A DNA stretch of 64,000 nucleotides from Casuarina equisetifolia. Lineage: Eukaryota > Streptophyta > Magnoliopsida > Fagales > Casuarinaceae. The translations under genes were made by a program, and so were the position numbers. This document shows, piece after piece, positions 1 through 10,593 of the stretch (its first letter is position 1; the number at the start of each line of letters is the position of its first letter). The stretch covers positions 25,118,682-25,182,681 of the forward strand of contig CM052360.1 in NCBI GenBank assembly GCA_028551475.1, written 5' to 3'. The notes under the pieces were generated by a model. It saw only the letters and a list, made by a program, of their open reading frames with translations. It was not told the DNA's origin and made no database searches.

Positions 1-762
1 ATCTTTCTATACATCTCTATATAAATTTCTCCTCTTTCAACTCCAAATTACTATTTTTATTTAGAGGCAAAAGTGATATTCATCTATCATCATCATAATA
101 AGGCTTTTAAAAGTAATATTCATCTCGTACCAAAACATTTATGAATCTTGGAATACATCTTGATTAAATTTGACTTTTTGATCCATAGAAACGAATAATA
201 GCCATATACACAAGTACTAAATAGTTGGTTAGTACAATAGTTGTCATATTTGATTGCGCGAAAAAGTAAGAATGCTCATTGTCAATGCAATCATTGGTTG
301 TTAAGTTTCTATTTTTCATATTTTTGAAAACTTACGAAGACTGAGACTTCTTCACCCATTTTACCAATCTGTCCTTAATTGGCATAAGATAAAAAATAAA
401 ATAGAAAACTCTATCGTCCCATATAAAAAATAAGGGAAGTCCTGATTAAAAGAGTCTCACATTATATTAAAAGAAATTTGTAATGTACCTTAAAAGATTG
501 TGTAACCATTTTCATCATAAAATATTTTAAATTGAGGTAAATTTAGATTTTTCAAGTAATATAGAGTTAGTTCACTCTTGAGCAGATTTAATTCATTCTC
601 AAAAAATTGGGTTAGCTCTTTGTCTATATAAGACCAAACTTGAATTTTGAGAGATGTTACATAAAAGTGTTGATTAAAAGAAACTTATAATGTATCTTAT
701 AAATTTAAATAATTTATCTCTTTGAAAGGTTATTGGACTTAAAAAATAACCCAACCTTTCAC
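1..762. repeat. Left flank block of DC1 duplication unit, copy 1
   Basis: AT-rich non-coding sequence that aligns almost continuously with about 51,765-52,485. Shared landmarks include the run around 75-170 and the run 727-762. The copies differ by scattered substitutions and small indels. No open frame or known motif was seen. The block starts before the window, so its left limit is unknown. The homology breaks at 762, where copy 1 carries about 1.56 kb that copy 2 lacks. Confidence 0.85.
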
Positions 763-1779
763 TCTTAGTCTCCAGATAACTTTAGAAAAGGTTCGTTTAT
801 TTAGCTTCTCTAACTTTGCTTAAAAGAAATAATTAGTGAACCCCAACTAATCCCAACAAAATAAACAAGTACATAATCAAATGAAAAATAATTTCTTCTA
901 TTTGTCCTATAAAAAACTTGATGTATACCTAAAATTAATGTTGAATGGACAACTTCCATGGACGCTCCACTTGTTGGGAAACGGCCATGGATATTCCATC
1001 CACAGGAAAAGATGACGATCACTCCATGTTACTGTCTCTGTGAGGTCCGCCATTGTCTCTATGCAAGTAAATCACGTTTTTGTTTCTTCCTTTCACGTTT
1101 CATGCTTTTCATTCAATCCAAAATGGAATCCAATGTCATTGTAACCATGGATTGGAAGCAAGCAACCAGCCCGTGTCCTACGTCCTAGTCTAATCCTCAT
1201 CTCTCGAAAGTTGATTGTTCCAGTCGTCTAAAGCAACTAACCCTTGTCTTATTTCTATGTCCTAGTCTAGTGCCCATCACTCATCCTCGTTCACTCAAGT
1301 TGATCGTACCACTCCGTGGATGATAAGCTCATGCTGGTGTACATCAGCATCCATGCCCTCGCAGGTCCAACAAAGCCCTGGGACTCGATCTGCCATGAAA
1401 CTCGTCTCCCACGTTCAGTGTATCAGCTTTGTCTGAGGGTAGTTGAGGAAGCAAAATTAAAACTTTCTTGTTTTCACCATTGTTTCTTCTCCTCGGCCTT
1501 TTTCTTTTTCAACGTGTGATTTAGCTTTAGAGAATCCTAGAAACTACGGATACTTCTATGGTTGAGTGAACGAGGATGAATCGCTTTCTCTCAGACTAAC
1601 AATGGCAGGCACTAAAGGTGTCACATTAGAGACCGTGTTTGGATAGTTCAAATATTAGAAAACCTTTAACCGACTGTCGATTCACCCACAGCCACTTAAT
1701 TTCCAATCAGTGCCTTCGTCCACATACACTTTTTTTTAGTGTTCTGACTCTCATTGTGTTCATCATGCTTTTTCTATCG
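763..1779. other. Unassigned sequence unique to copy 1 of the duplicated unit
   Basis: This stretch is absent from the matching position of the second copy (near 52,485). It is less AT-rich than its surroundings between about 950 and 1,560. Short open frames on both strands show no recognisable motif, and I assign no gene. It may hold decayed upstream parts of the DC1 relic that follows, but I could not align it to the intact DC1 gene. Confidence 0.5.
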
Positions 1780-2300
1780 ATGGGCGACGGTGCTTCTAGG
1801 AATCCTTGCAAAAGTGGTGGGTAGTCGGACGATCAATGTTTTTTCTATTACGGAAATCATTAACCATACAAGTCATGAACACTCGCACCACAAAATATGA
1901 AGGATCTTCGTGTGCCCAGAATGCCCTGAAGGTGAGTTTCAGTTGTGTTTCACATGTGTAACTATTCCACTGGTGGCAAGGCGTCCATATGATGCACATT
2001 TTCTAATACCCTTGTATACATCATTATGAAGAATATTATTGCTGAGTTTGTGAAGAAAGAAACTCAGAGAAATGGTTTTGTTCTTGTGATAAATGTGAAT
2101 TGCTGCACATATCAACTGTATTCTTGGAGGGAATCCATGTCTAAAGTCTGGGAACTACCATTGGGAGCAAAAATCATCACTATTCTCTTGTTCCTGCCCA
2201 GACAACTAACTACGTCAAATATCATGCACGCGGAAAAAGATCACGTGGCTCGAGTGTCCGCAGTGAAAACTCTACTTTCACTCTCACAATCCTGATTTTG
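1780..2300 (+). pseudogene. Broken DC1 (C1-type Cys/His zinc finger) gene relic
   Basis: Conceptual translation with frameshifts aligns to the last three DC1 repeats of the intact gene at 10,594-12,408. Around 1,850-1,890 the line SHEHSH matches the SHEH of repeat 8. From about 1,920 CPEGEFQLCFTCVTIPLVAR matches CSDCKFCLCFKCAILPLVAR. From 2,026 EEYYC*VCEERNSEKWF matches EECYCLICEEKRDPMDWF, followed by SCDKCELLHI for SCEDCDFAVHI. Near 2,252 LECPQ*KLYFH matches LECTQCKFCFH. There are at least two in-frame stops, one of them replacing a zinc-binding Cys (TGA for TGC/TGT), plus frame changes. The N-terminal seven repeats are not recognisable. It is certainly not functional, and it shows that DC1 genes were tandemly duplicated here. 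Confidence 0.8.
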
Positions 2301-2323
2301 GTACTTCTTTTTCTGAGAAGAAC

Positions 2324-3475
2324 TATATAGAGGGAACATCCTGGTGTGTTGGTGTTAAAAATTGAGGACTCCCTACATGTCATCAGAAATTGTTTCAAAG
2401 ATTGTATGGCTTTTGAGTACACTAAATGTAAACTTTCTCATCGTATTTCGAAGCTTTTAGGCTTTTGAATGAAACTTTCTTTTCACAATGATGATTTTTG
2501 TCTTGTTCATAGCAATAGGTAAATAGAATTATATTTGTACAATAATAATATTTGTCCTTGTGGCTATGATAGATGTACAATGTGAAAATTTGTAAATATT
2601 TACGATGAAAATGGAAATATATTCTCTTTTCTAGTTGAATTAATTAGCATATTTTATGGATATGACAAAAAGGGAGGGAAAAAACCTCATTATTTCGACA
2701 TATATTGAGATCAGTGTACATAACTTGTTATTTGAGTTTTTGCTTTCTATTGTCTAGTTTGTTATAATTTTGAACTTATTTCTATCAATGCAAATTATTT
2801 TGGCTAGACATGTCAAAGACAAATTTATATCCTCTCTTTAAATTTCATTTTTCAATTCCCAGCATAATTGATGTCATCAAATTGAGCTTCCTTCAAATAA
2901 AATAATTTCTTAATGAACTAACAAGTGAGAGAAAGAAAAACTACCAAGCATTGTCAAGATCTTCCTTACTATAACAAAATGAGAAAATGGATAAATTCAG
3001 GTGCATTAATTACTAAAAATGCAATACTTTATCGGAGAATTAGAATAAAAGACGAGTAAAGGAGTGAAGTTCTAAGGGCTCCAAAGCTTATAATAGTTTA
3101 AATCTTATTATCTAGTGTAAAAGCTGGCAGAAAGACAATTTTACTTTTGAAAACAGAAACCATAAACAGCTTTAGCTAAGCTTCCATTCATTCTTTCTCT
3201 GGTTTCAATCCTCTATTTTTAACTAGTGGCAATTCTACTGATGAATTTGGTGTACCAACAGCCTTAACAGCTGCAACATATGCAAACAAAGAAACTTTTA
3301 AGACCTGATACAATAAGAGAGGAAAAGGAAACTAAAACGGCTTTCCATTGATTCACAATACGCTCCCAAGGATTAAAAATTCACTTCTCTTAAATTTCTT
3401 GCTCGTCAGATGTTCTCATTGAAAGGATTTGCGAGTTGAATCATCATAGATGTGTGCGGATGCATGAGGGCAGAC
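2324..3475. repeat. DC1 3'-flank block, copy 1
   Basis: Non-coding AT-rich sequence matching 52,487-53,640 closely. From about 2,745 onward it also matches, more weakly, 12,530-12,990 downstream of the intact DC1 gene. It therefore behaves as the 3' flank of the DC1 transcription unit. The last bases, CAGAC at 3,471-3,475, are the target-site copy used by the adjacent copia element. Confidence 0.8.
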
Positions 3476-3805
3476 TGTTAGAAGGCTCTGCCACGTCAGC
3501 CCTAGGCCACGTCAGCCCTAGCTGACCCAGATCCACGACCCAACTTGCAGTCGCATTTGTGCGCGATCGTGCGAAGCCGCGACTGCTGTCGTTGTCGTCG
3601 GTTTCCTTTTCCGTTTGAATCTGTAAATTTATAAAGATCTTGATTTGGTTTTTTATTGTGTAAATCATTCCTAATTTATCTCTTGTAAAAAGATTATATA
3701 TGTCTGTGATTAAATCAATGAAATTCATCAGAGAATTTTTACAAAAAATCAATCTAGGGTTCTTAAGCTTTTCCGACCAATCCTCTCTCTCTTCGATTTC
3801 TATCA
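3476..3805 (+). repeat. 5' LTR of copia element 1
   Basis: Begins TGTTAGAAGG and ends TTTCTATCA directly before the primer-binding site. It lacks the 12-bp reiterations that lengthen the 3' LTR. Confidence 0.93.
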
Positions 3806-4491
3806 TGGTATTGGAGCCGATGGCTAACGCCGCCACGTCAGAAATCCCTTTTCCCGATTCAAACCCTACCTCTCCTCTTCCCACAGTTCCAGCGACTTCT
3901 CTGATGCCAATGATGCCCGCACCCACCACCTACGAACGTTTTGACGGCATGAACTTCGTCGTCTGGAGAATGCGAATCCTCCCTTTCCTGATTTCCCAAA
4001 ATTTGCTCCCTATTCTCGACGGCCATGAAACCGCGCCACCCAAATCCCTAATCGGGCTTAACGGTTCTCGATCTCCCAATCCCGCTCATCAATCGTGGTT
4101 AATTCGCGATCAGATGGCTTTGGGATGGATCCTTGCCACCTTAACCAACATAGTGGTGATCCAATTAATGGATATCCATTCGTTTGCCGCCGCCTGGGCT
4201 CACTTGACTGGCACCTACATCGCGCAGCCCAACGCCCGTTCTTATGCTCTTCGGATGCAACTTCAGACCATCAATTGAGGCTTTCGCAACGTCATGGAAT
4301 TTCTTCATGATGTCAAAGCGATTCTGGATCAATTGGCCATAATTAGAAGGAAAATTTCCAACGATGAGTACTTGACTCACATTTTTCGCGGCCTTGGTGA
4401 TGAATTTGACAGTCTTGCAATGTCGATCTCGGTTCAAAATCAGATGAACCCCCTCAGCCGCGACACCATCAACAGCCTCTTCCTCACCTAG
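3804..4491 (+). pseudogene. gag of copia element 1, interrupted
   Basis: The reading frame gives an N-terminal segment with YERFDGMNFVVWRMRILPF, the plant copia Gag signature (a 'Y-x-x-W' core). It continues to a TGA at 4,276 after LRMQLQTIN, then onward in the same frame as GFRNVMEFLHDVKAILDQL and LTHIFRGLGDEFDSLAMSI, typical of the UBN2-type Gag domain, to a TAG at 4,489. No intact CCHC zinc knuckle was found in the stop-ridden 4,490-4,920 stretch. In a live element this would form the virus-like particle. Here it cannot be made whole. Confidence 0.85.
3806..3817 (+). other. Primer-binding site of copia element 1
   Basis: TGGTATTGGAGC abuts the 5' LTR and matches the usual plant copia site TGGTATCAGAGC at 10 of 12 positions. 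This implies priming by initiator methionine tRNA. The gag start codon (ATG at 3,804 or 3,819) overlaps or immediately follows it. Confidence 0.85.
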
Positions 4492-4919
4492 GAAGGCCAC
4501 ACCAACGGCCGTGCTGTGCTCTTTTTTTTTGTAGCATTCGCTGCATACCCAAGTCAGTTCGAGGGTCATGCGAAGCACTGACTCGGGCCCGTCATTCAGT
4601 GCACGCACGGGCCCCTCCCTGCCCGTGCCCTTCGCGCCCGTTCCAGCCCAACCCACGCTAGATGGGCTGCTGCCCAACTCGCCAACCCAAAACTGGCCCA
4701 ATAGAAACTCCTCCTAGGCCTGCAGATCCCTCAGGCCCTACTGCCACTTATGTCGAAAACCCAACCATTATGTTTCGAACTGCCGTGAAAGATTTAACCC
4801 AAATTTTAGCCTTCCAACCAACTACCAAGCCCAATCCTCTCCCCAGGCCCATCTAACCTACCCCACCTACTACCCTCCTCAAATTAATTATACCCAACTT
4901 CCCCCTTCTCTCTCCCACT

Positions 4920-7900
4920 ATGGACCACCTAACCCCCCACCTTTCGCCCTCGATGCCTCTTCTTGGCACCCTGATTCTAGAGCCTCCCATCATGTCACTG
5001 ACTCCACCTCTGCCCTCTCCGGAGTCATTCCCTACACAGGCTCTCAGCAACTCACTGTGGGTGATGGAGTATCTTTACCTATCACTCACACAGGTACCTT
5101 TTACACTCCTCATTTTTGTTTAAATTATGTCTTAGTTGTTCCATCCATTACTAAAAATCTTTTATATGTTTCCCAATTCACGTCGGACAATAATTGTTAT
5201 TTCATATTTTCTACCACTCATTTTTGGGCAATTTCTTGTCTCACGAGCCAGATCATCCTCCATGGCACCCATGATCATGGACTTTACCACCTCGACTCAT
5301 CCGAAGTCCGTCCTCGTGTGTACTTGGCTTCTCATATTAGTCCTTTCCTACTATGGCATCATCGTCTTGGTCATCCGTCCCCACCTATTTTGATTAATCT
5401 TTTGAAGATTACCAACACCCCATATTCTTCCTCATCTTATCCCCCATGTACGGCGTGTGCCCTTAGTAAAAGTCACTACCATCCTCACCCCCTCTTCCCT
5501 TCTCGGTCAACCTGACCTCTTCAACTCGTTCACTTTGATGTGTGGGGACCATCTCCAGTTCAATCATTTAATAAAAATAAATTTTATGTTTGTTTTATTG
5601 ATGATTTTTCTTACTTTACTTGGCTTTACACTTTTTAAACTAGCTCTCAATTTTTCACCATTTTTACCACTTTCCATAAATTTGTCGAGAACCAACTTCA
5701 GTGTCGTCTTCAAGCCATCCAATGTGATGGCGCTCTGGAATTTCTCTCCGTCATGTTTCGTAAATATCTCCAATCCGCAAGGATTCATCAACGTGTCTCT
5801 TGTCCCTACTTTCCCTTTCAGAACAGTGTTGTTGAATGTAAACATCGTCACATTGTGGAGAGCGGTCTCACTCTGATGTCTCAAGTTGCTGTCCCTCCTC
5901 ACTTTTGGGATTATGCGTTTGAGTCGGCTATCTACCTCATCAACTGCCTTCCCACCACGGTGCTCCAGAATCTTTCTCCTTGGCAAACCCTCTTTCATCA
6001 ACCTTCTGACATTAGCTCTCTTCGTGTCTTTGGATGTGCAGTCTTTCCCTACCTACGCCCTTATGCCCCTCACAAACTTGCTCCTCGCTCTTGTGCCTGT
6101 GTCTTCCTCAGTTACCCTGCTGGGTACCATGGATATTGCTGCTACTGTCTTGTGACCCATCGCACCTATATCACTGCTGATGCAGTTTTTCACGAAGAAA
6201 CCTTTCCCTATCATAATATCCTTCCTCCCCCTCCCTCCTCACTAAGCACCCCCTTCACATAGTTCCGATCTCTCCCACTCTTTTAACACCCTCTCCGCCA
6301 CTTGCACCTTTGCTGAGCTCTCCTTCTCCTCCACTTTCCACTTCTCATGAGTCCCCACTGGACTCCACCTCCCTTACCACCTATCCTCCTTCTAACGCCC
6401 CACTGGCATCAGTTCCCCAGCCCCTTACTAAACTTGTGACTCATCTCCAAGATGGCACCATTTCCCGCCGCCACCTTACCAAACATCAAACCTTTGCTCT
6501 CACCACCACTACCTAAGCCCACCCTAAACCTACCTGCTTCTCTCAGGCTGTTCAGGAGCCACACTGGCACAAGGTTGTGGTTGCTGAGTATATTGCCCTT
6601 CTCCGAAATGGCACATGGGCTCTGGTTCCCCTACCCTCTAATGTTAAACCCATTGGTTGCAAATGGATTTATAAAGTCAAACTCAAGTCCGATGGCTCCT
6701 TGGAACGCTACAAAGCCCGCCTAGTTACAAAGGGCTTCCATTAGAAGGAAGGCATTGATTTCACTGAGACTTTCAACCTAGTAGCCAAGCCTGTCATTGT
6801 TTGCACTGTTCTCACCATTGCTTATTCTCGTGGTTGGTCGATTTGACAACTGGATGTATCCAATGCATTCTTACATGGTCATCTCTTGGAAGTGGTCTAT
6901 ATGGAGCAACCCCAAGGTTTCGTTAACCCTGAACGCCCCCAGCATGTCTGTCGATTGTATCGCTCTCTATATGGCCTCAAGCAAGCCCCCCGTGCTTGGT
7001 ACCAATGCCTGAGCACCTTTCTAGTCTCTCTGGGCTTCATTATCTCACAGGCGGACACTTCTCTGTTTACTCTCCACACTCCCCGGTACAATCTCATTCT
7101 CCTTGTTTATGTAGATGATGTTATTTTAACTGGTTCCCTGCAGACTCCTTTTGCTACTCTTCTTCAGGCATTACACCATGAGTTTGCCCTTAAGGACTTG
7201 GGGCTGATCCACTATTTCCTCGGCATCGAAGTTCAACTTACCTCTGATGGTCTTCTCCTGCATTGAGCCAAGTTCACCCCCGACATTCTTGCTCAAGCTA
7301 AAATGACTGACGCCAAGGCCATTTCCACACCCTGCTCCACTGATGAACCTCTCTCCATCCACTCTAGCGATCCCCTCCCCGATCCCATCCTTTACCACAT
7401 CATTGTTGGTGCCCTACAATATCTTACCCTCACTCGCCTAGATATTGCCTACTCTGTCAACACCGCATGCCAGTTCCTTCACAATCCCACCACTGCCCAT
7501 TGGCAAGCTGTGAAAAGCATTATTCGCTACTTGACCGACACTCCCCGACTTGGCCTTCTCCTTACTTGGGGCCCTACCGTCTCCCTTCATGCCTTCTCAG
7601 ATGCTAGTTGGGCTGGTGATCGTGATGATCGTAGCTCCGTCGGTGGATTCTGCATCTTTCTTGGTTGCAATATGATCTCTTAGAGTTCTCGTAAACAACG
7701 CATTGTTGCTCACTCCAGCACTAAAGTAGAATACAAATCGTTAGCTGACACCACAGCCAAAATCATGTGGATTGAGTATCTTCTTAGAGATCTTCGTGCT
7801 CTTCCTCCTCAACCTCCCACACTCTAGTGTGACAACATGTCGGCGCTCTATCTCACCACCAATCCGGTCTTCCATGCTCGCACCAAGCACATCGAGATCA

Positions 7901-8060
7901 ACTTTCACTTTGTTCGTGAATGTTTAGCTCGTGGTAAACTATTTCTACAGTTTATCTCCACTATTGACCAACTTACTGATATCTTCACCAAAGGCCTCTC
8001 CTCCACTCGTTTCAAGCTTCTTCGATCCAAGCTGATGGTCCAGTTTGCCCCTTTAACTTG
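4920..8060 (+). pseudogene. pol of copia element 1 (PR-INT-RT-RNaseH), broken
   Basis: Protease: the active-site motif at 4,973-4,984 reads DSRA instead of D-[ST]-G-A. GAG-pre-integrase and integrase zinc finger: LWHHRLGHPS...CTACALSKS (about 5,337-5,475). Integrase core: FDVWGPSP near 5,530, then CDGALEF, then FQNSVVECKHRHIVESG near 5,815-5,865. Reverse transcriptase: KPIGCKWIYKVKLKSDGSLE, then LDVSNAFLHGHL, CRLYRSLYGLKQAPRAW and YVDD at 7,108-7,119. RNase H: SDASWAGDRDDRSSVGGF near 7,600 and TKHIEINFHFVRE near 7,885. In-frame stops occur near 5,513, 6,742, 6,844, 7,264, 7,681 and 7,826. The frame shifts between 6,262 and 6,310. The YVDD polymerase motif is intact but no full polyprotein is possible. 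Confidence 0.9.
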
Positions 8061-8068
8061 CGGGGGGA
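8057..8068 (+). other. Polypurine tract of copia element 1
   Basis: CTTGCGGGGGGA lies immediately before the TG of the 3' LTR, the expected place for the plus-strand primer. Confidence 0.8.
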
Positions 8069-8436
8069 TGTTAGAAGGCTCTGCCATGTCAGCCTCCACA
8101 TCAACCTCCACATCAACCTCCACGTCAGCCTTAGGCCACGTTAGCCCTAGCTGACTCGGATCCACAACTTGACCTGCAGTTACGTTTGTGCGCGATCGTG
8201 AGAAGCCGCGACTACCGCCGTCGTCGTCGGTTTCCTTTTCCGTTCGAATCTGTAAATTTGTAAAGATCTTGATTCGGTTTTTTATTGTGTAAATCATTCT
8301 CCTAATTTATCTCTTGTAAAACGATTATATATGTCTATGATTAAATCAATGAAATTCATCAAAGAATTTTTACACAAAATCAATCTAGGGTTCTTAAGCT
8401 TTTCCGACTGATCCTCTCTCTCTTCGATTTCTATCA
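8069..8436 (+). repeat. 3' LTR of copia element 1 with internal 12-bp reiteration
   Basis: Same start (TGTTAGAAGG) and end (TTTCTATCA) as the 5' LTR but 38 bp longer. The extra length comes from a TCAACCTCCACA-like unit repeated about three to four times at about 8,087-8,125. Confidence 0.93.
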
Positions 8437-8441
8437 CAGAC

Positions 8442-9061
8442 AGAATAGTGGGATGAAACGGGTGGAGTCTTCAAGAAGATGGGTTTAATAGATTTAGTTC
8501 AAGCCGTTTTCTTTGAGAAAAGCCGGTTCGTTTTGAATGTGTAGATCCGATTTTATGGTCTAAACTTGTGGTTTAACGGGCAGATCAAGGTCTTTGGATT
8601 TGGGCCATTTTGTGGGTTGTTTTCAGGTTCATTGGAGCTTATTAGTAGTTTGAAACTTCCCAAACATGTCTTTGAGTTATGCCGATTATAATCAAGGCCA
8701 AATAAATGATTATTATATGTGAATTCAACACACAAATGACAGACTTAAAAAGAATGATCATCGTTAACAACTATTATACTTGTTTTGTGAACAAAATCAC
8801 AAGTTCTATGTTTAGATGTAATTTCATTCAGGATATATGGTCGAGCAGATGTCTTAAGGCTGCGGAAGGTTTGTCAAGCAGCTCGGTACGTAGCATGGAA
8901 GCCCCTCGTTTATCCATTACAATGGTTTTCATTGTTTTATCGGCTTCCTCTATCTTAGCTGCGGGTCTTGTTGCGTGCGAGTATAATGCACCGAGTGAGG
9001 ATTTTGTAGGGGACACAATGCGGTCCTTTATTATTATTTAATATGCCTAAAGAACTCTTTT
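8442..9061. repeat. Duplicated spacer between DC1 3' flank and upstream module, copy 1
   Basis: Matches 53,641-54,285 with few differences. In copy 2 the join with the preceding 3'-flank block is continuous, because no copia element is present there. Apart from the small doubtful peptide frame at 8,895, no gene is visible. Confidence 0.8.
8895..9041 (+). CDS. Possible 48-aa secreted peptide, arabinogalactan-peptide-like; doubtful
   Basis: The frame starting MEAPRLSITMVFIVLSASSI looks like a cleavable signal peptide: a charged start, then a hydrophobic run of about 15 residues ending LAAG. A short polar tail with NAPSEDF follows, then a hydrophobic end (SFIII). Size and layout resemble plant arabinogalactan peptides (signal, short mature peptide, GPI-like tail), but the Ala-Pro repeats of that family are missing. 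The duplicate copy at 54,095 has an extra base just after the fourth codon and is frameshifted, so the frame is not conserved. It may be a decayed gene or chance. Confidence 0.25.
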   Translation: MEAPRLSITMVFIVLSASSILAAGLVACEYNAPSEDFVGDTMRSFIII

Positions 9062-10335
9062 TTGGTGATAGATCATGATTTTGAGCTCTTAATTTAATAT
9101 GTGGGACAACTTTGCTGATTTGAACACGTCAGCGTTCCTTCCTACTGTTGTTTTCCGTCGTCTTTTCAATGATCGAACTGCCCAAACAAGCAACATTAGA
9201 ATTTAAGGTGGCTCGGATCAAATATTATCCAGGTCAACCGATCAGGCAAGAGCATCTGGTTTTCTCTCGCTTTTCATTTTACCTCTTATGTTTGCTTCCA
9301 TTTTTCCTTTGGTTTAACAACCATGCTTTAATCAAAATCGCGGCATATACATCCAAAGAAGACGATACATTATGTAAGACTGTTGCTTTAAACAGAAGGG
9401 AAGAACAAAGAAAAGTGACGGCACTAAGAACACAGAAATGTCCTGGTAAAAAACGAAGAGGAAGTAGATGCCGAATCCTGCAACTCATTGCCGTATACTT
9501 TTTTCTCTAACTAAACTGCTTCATTCTTCTTCTTTTTCTTTTTGAATCGGAATTCTAGACAGGGACACGCAAACTTCTTGACAAGGAATAGAAAAAGCTA
9601 TCACTTTTCACTCTTTGCGTTGATTGGAAGAACTAAAGGTTCCTATAATTAACATGAAAGGCTGCACAGAAATCGAATCATTAACAGCAATCCACTTCAA
9701 GCTTTTTGAAAGCAAACTTGACGAAGATAGAAACATACCTATCACATCTTCTTGTGGATGTGCTTTTCTTACCCGGATCGCCATAGAATCAGGTTCCTTA
9801 CTTTGAGGGTCTCATGTTTCATTTCTTCGTGCCATAAAACCAAATGCCATCAAGTGCCACGCGCTTTGGCAGAAAAGGTCAAACAAGAATCATACCTTGC
9901 GTCGCTGTCAAACGTACGCTTTTGAGGACAACTAATAATTCAGCCTTCTTTCCGGCGAAGCTAATTATGAAGCTTGTGCTGACTCAAGACAGCCGCAGGC
10001 TTCCCTTCGAAGACACCGACACATTCTCTCCCTTTCTTTCTTTTTCTTCAAAACATAAAAGGCGAAAACGGGCCTTGGACAGAGCATTCGACAGCATTCT
10101 ACATGACCCATACTTTTGAAATAAATTCAGCGGTGACTTTTGTGACTTGTGCCATAATATCACAAAGGCAAAGGCAAGATTTCTTCTTCCACGAGTAATC
10201 TTTGTGATAGCTCAGAGGCACAGTAAAATTGTCCTTTCTCATCCAAATAAGGAGCAAGAGATCTCTGTGAATATTTCATTTCTGTTCATTTACCACCATC
10301 TACTGAAGTGGCTCTCACATTGCATCCTCCAGCAG
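9062..10335 (+). promoter_or_regulatory. Upstream module A of the DC1 gene, including probable promoter and 5' leader
   Basis: This roughly 1.27-kb sequence directly precedes the intact DC1 gene. Its first part (9,072-10,020) is repeated at about 54,285-55,260 and 61,512-62,440. Its last part (about 10,121-10,335) is repeated at about 63,590-63,765. Both copies of the last part contain a conserved stretch ending in a splice-donor-like sequence (AGCAG/GTATGAAC at 10,331-10,343, and AGAAG/GTTTGAAC near 63,770). I infer that the 3' portion is a transcribed leader and the earlier part promoter or enhancer. A weak TATA-like ATAAAAGG lies near 10,067. Frames of 60-120 codons in it, such as 9,148-9,510, are not conserved between the copies and are not called. 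Confidence 0.55.
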
Positions 10336-10579
10336 GTATGAACTATTTCTACCATTACTCCTTTTGCTAATTGTTGTAATGTTTGTGGTTATGTGTAATT
10401 TGTGTACTTCAAATATCTTGTTCAGTTATTTTAATGCTTTGACGCAATTGTTACTAAAACTCTCGCCAATAATTATTTTATTTGATAAATGTATGTCAAG
10501 TCATCATATTATACATATGATCTTGTATAAATTTGGAGACTAACTATCTTTAGCTGGGTTATGTCTTTATGTGTGTAAG
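10336..10579 (+). other. Probable 5'-UTR intron of the DC1 gene
   Basis: The donor GTATGAAC at 10,336 follows the conserved leader. Acceptor candidates are TCTTTAG ending 10,553 and GTGTAAG ending 10,579. The interval is AT-rich as plant introns are. RNA reads would be needed to choose the acceptor. Confidence 0.4.
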
Positions 10580-10593
10580 AGAGTGAGATAAAG

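Larger units (their letters stand above)
3476..8436 (+). mobile_element. Complete, inactivated Ty1-copia LTR retrotransposon (element 1)
   Basis: A 4,961-bp element with TG...CA termini, LTRs of 330 and 368 bp, a tRNA-iMet-type primer site, a polypurine tract and a 5-bp target duplication CAGAC (3,471-3,475 and 8,437-8,441). Domain order is gag, protease, integrase, reverse transcriptase, RNase H, which defines Ty1-copia. Many in-frame stops and at least one frameshift kill it. The paralogous site at 53,634-53,641 has a single CAGAC and no element, which confirms both ends to the base. The two LTRs differ at roughly 14 positions over about 245 alignable bases plus indels, so the insertion is not recent. 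Confidence 0.95.

Noticed and set aside
3444..3929. 161-codon minus-strand frame, and a similar one at 7,905-8,297
   Set aside because: Both are antisense to the copia LTR and gag start. The shared N-terminus simply reflects the two LTR copies.
9148..9510. 120-codon open frame in upstream module A (similar frames at 54,353 and 61,539)
   Set aside because: The three module copies give frames of different length and break at different points. Composition is not protein-like, and it lies in what appears to be promoter DNA.
9900..10120. 91-codon frame at 9,844-10,119 just upstream of the DC1 gene
   Set aside because: Not conserved in modules B or C, has no motif, and sits in the inferred promoter.
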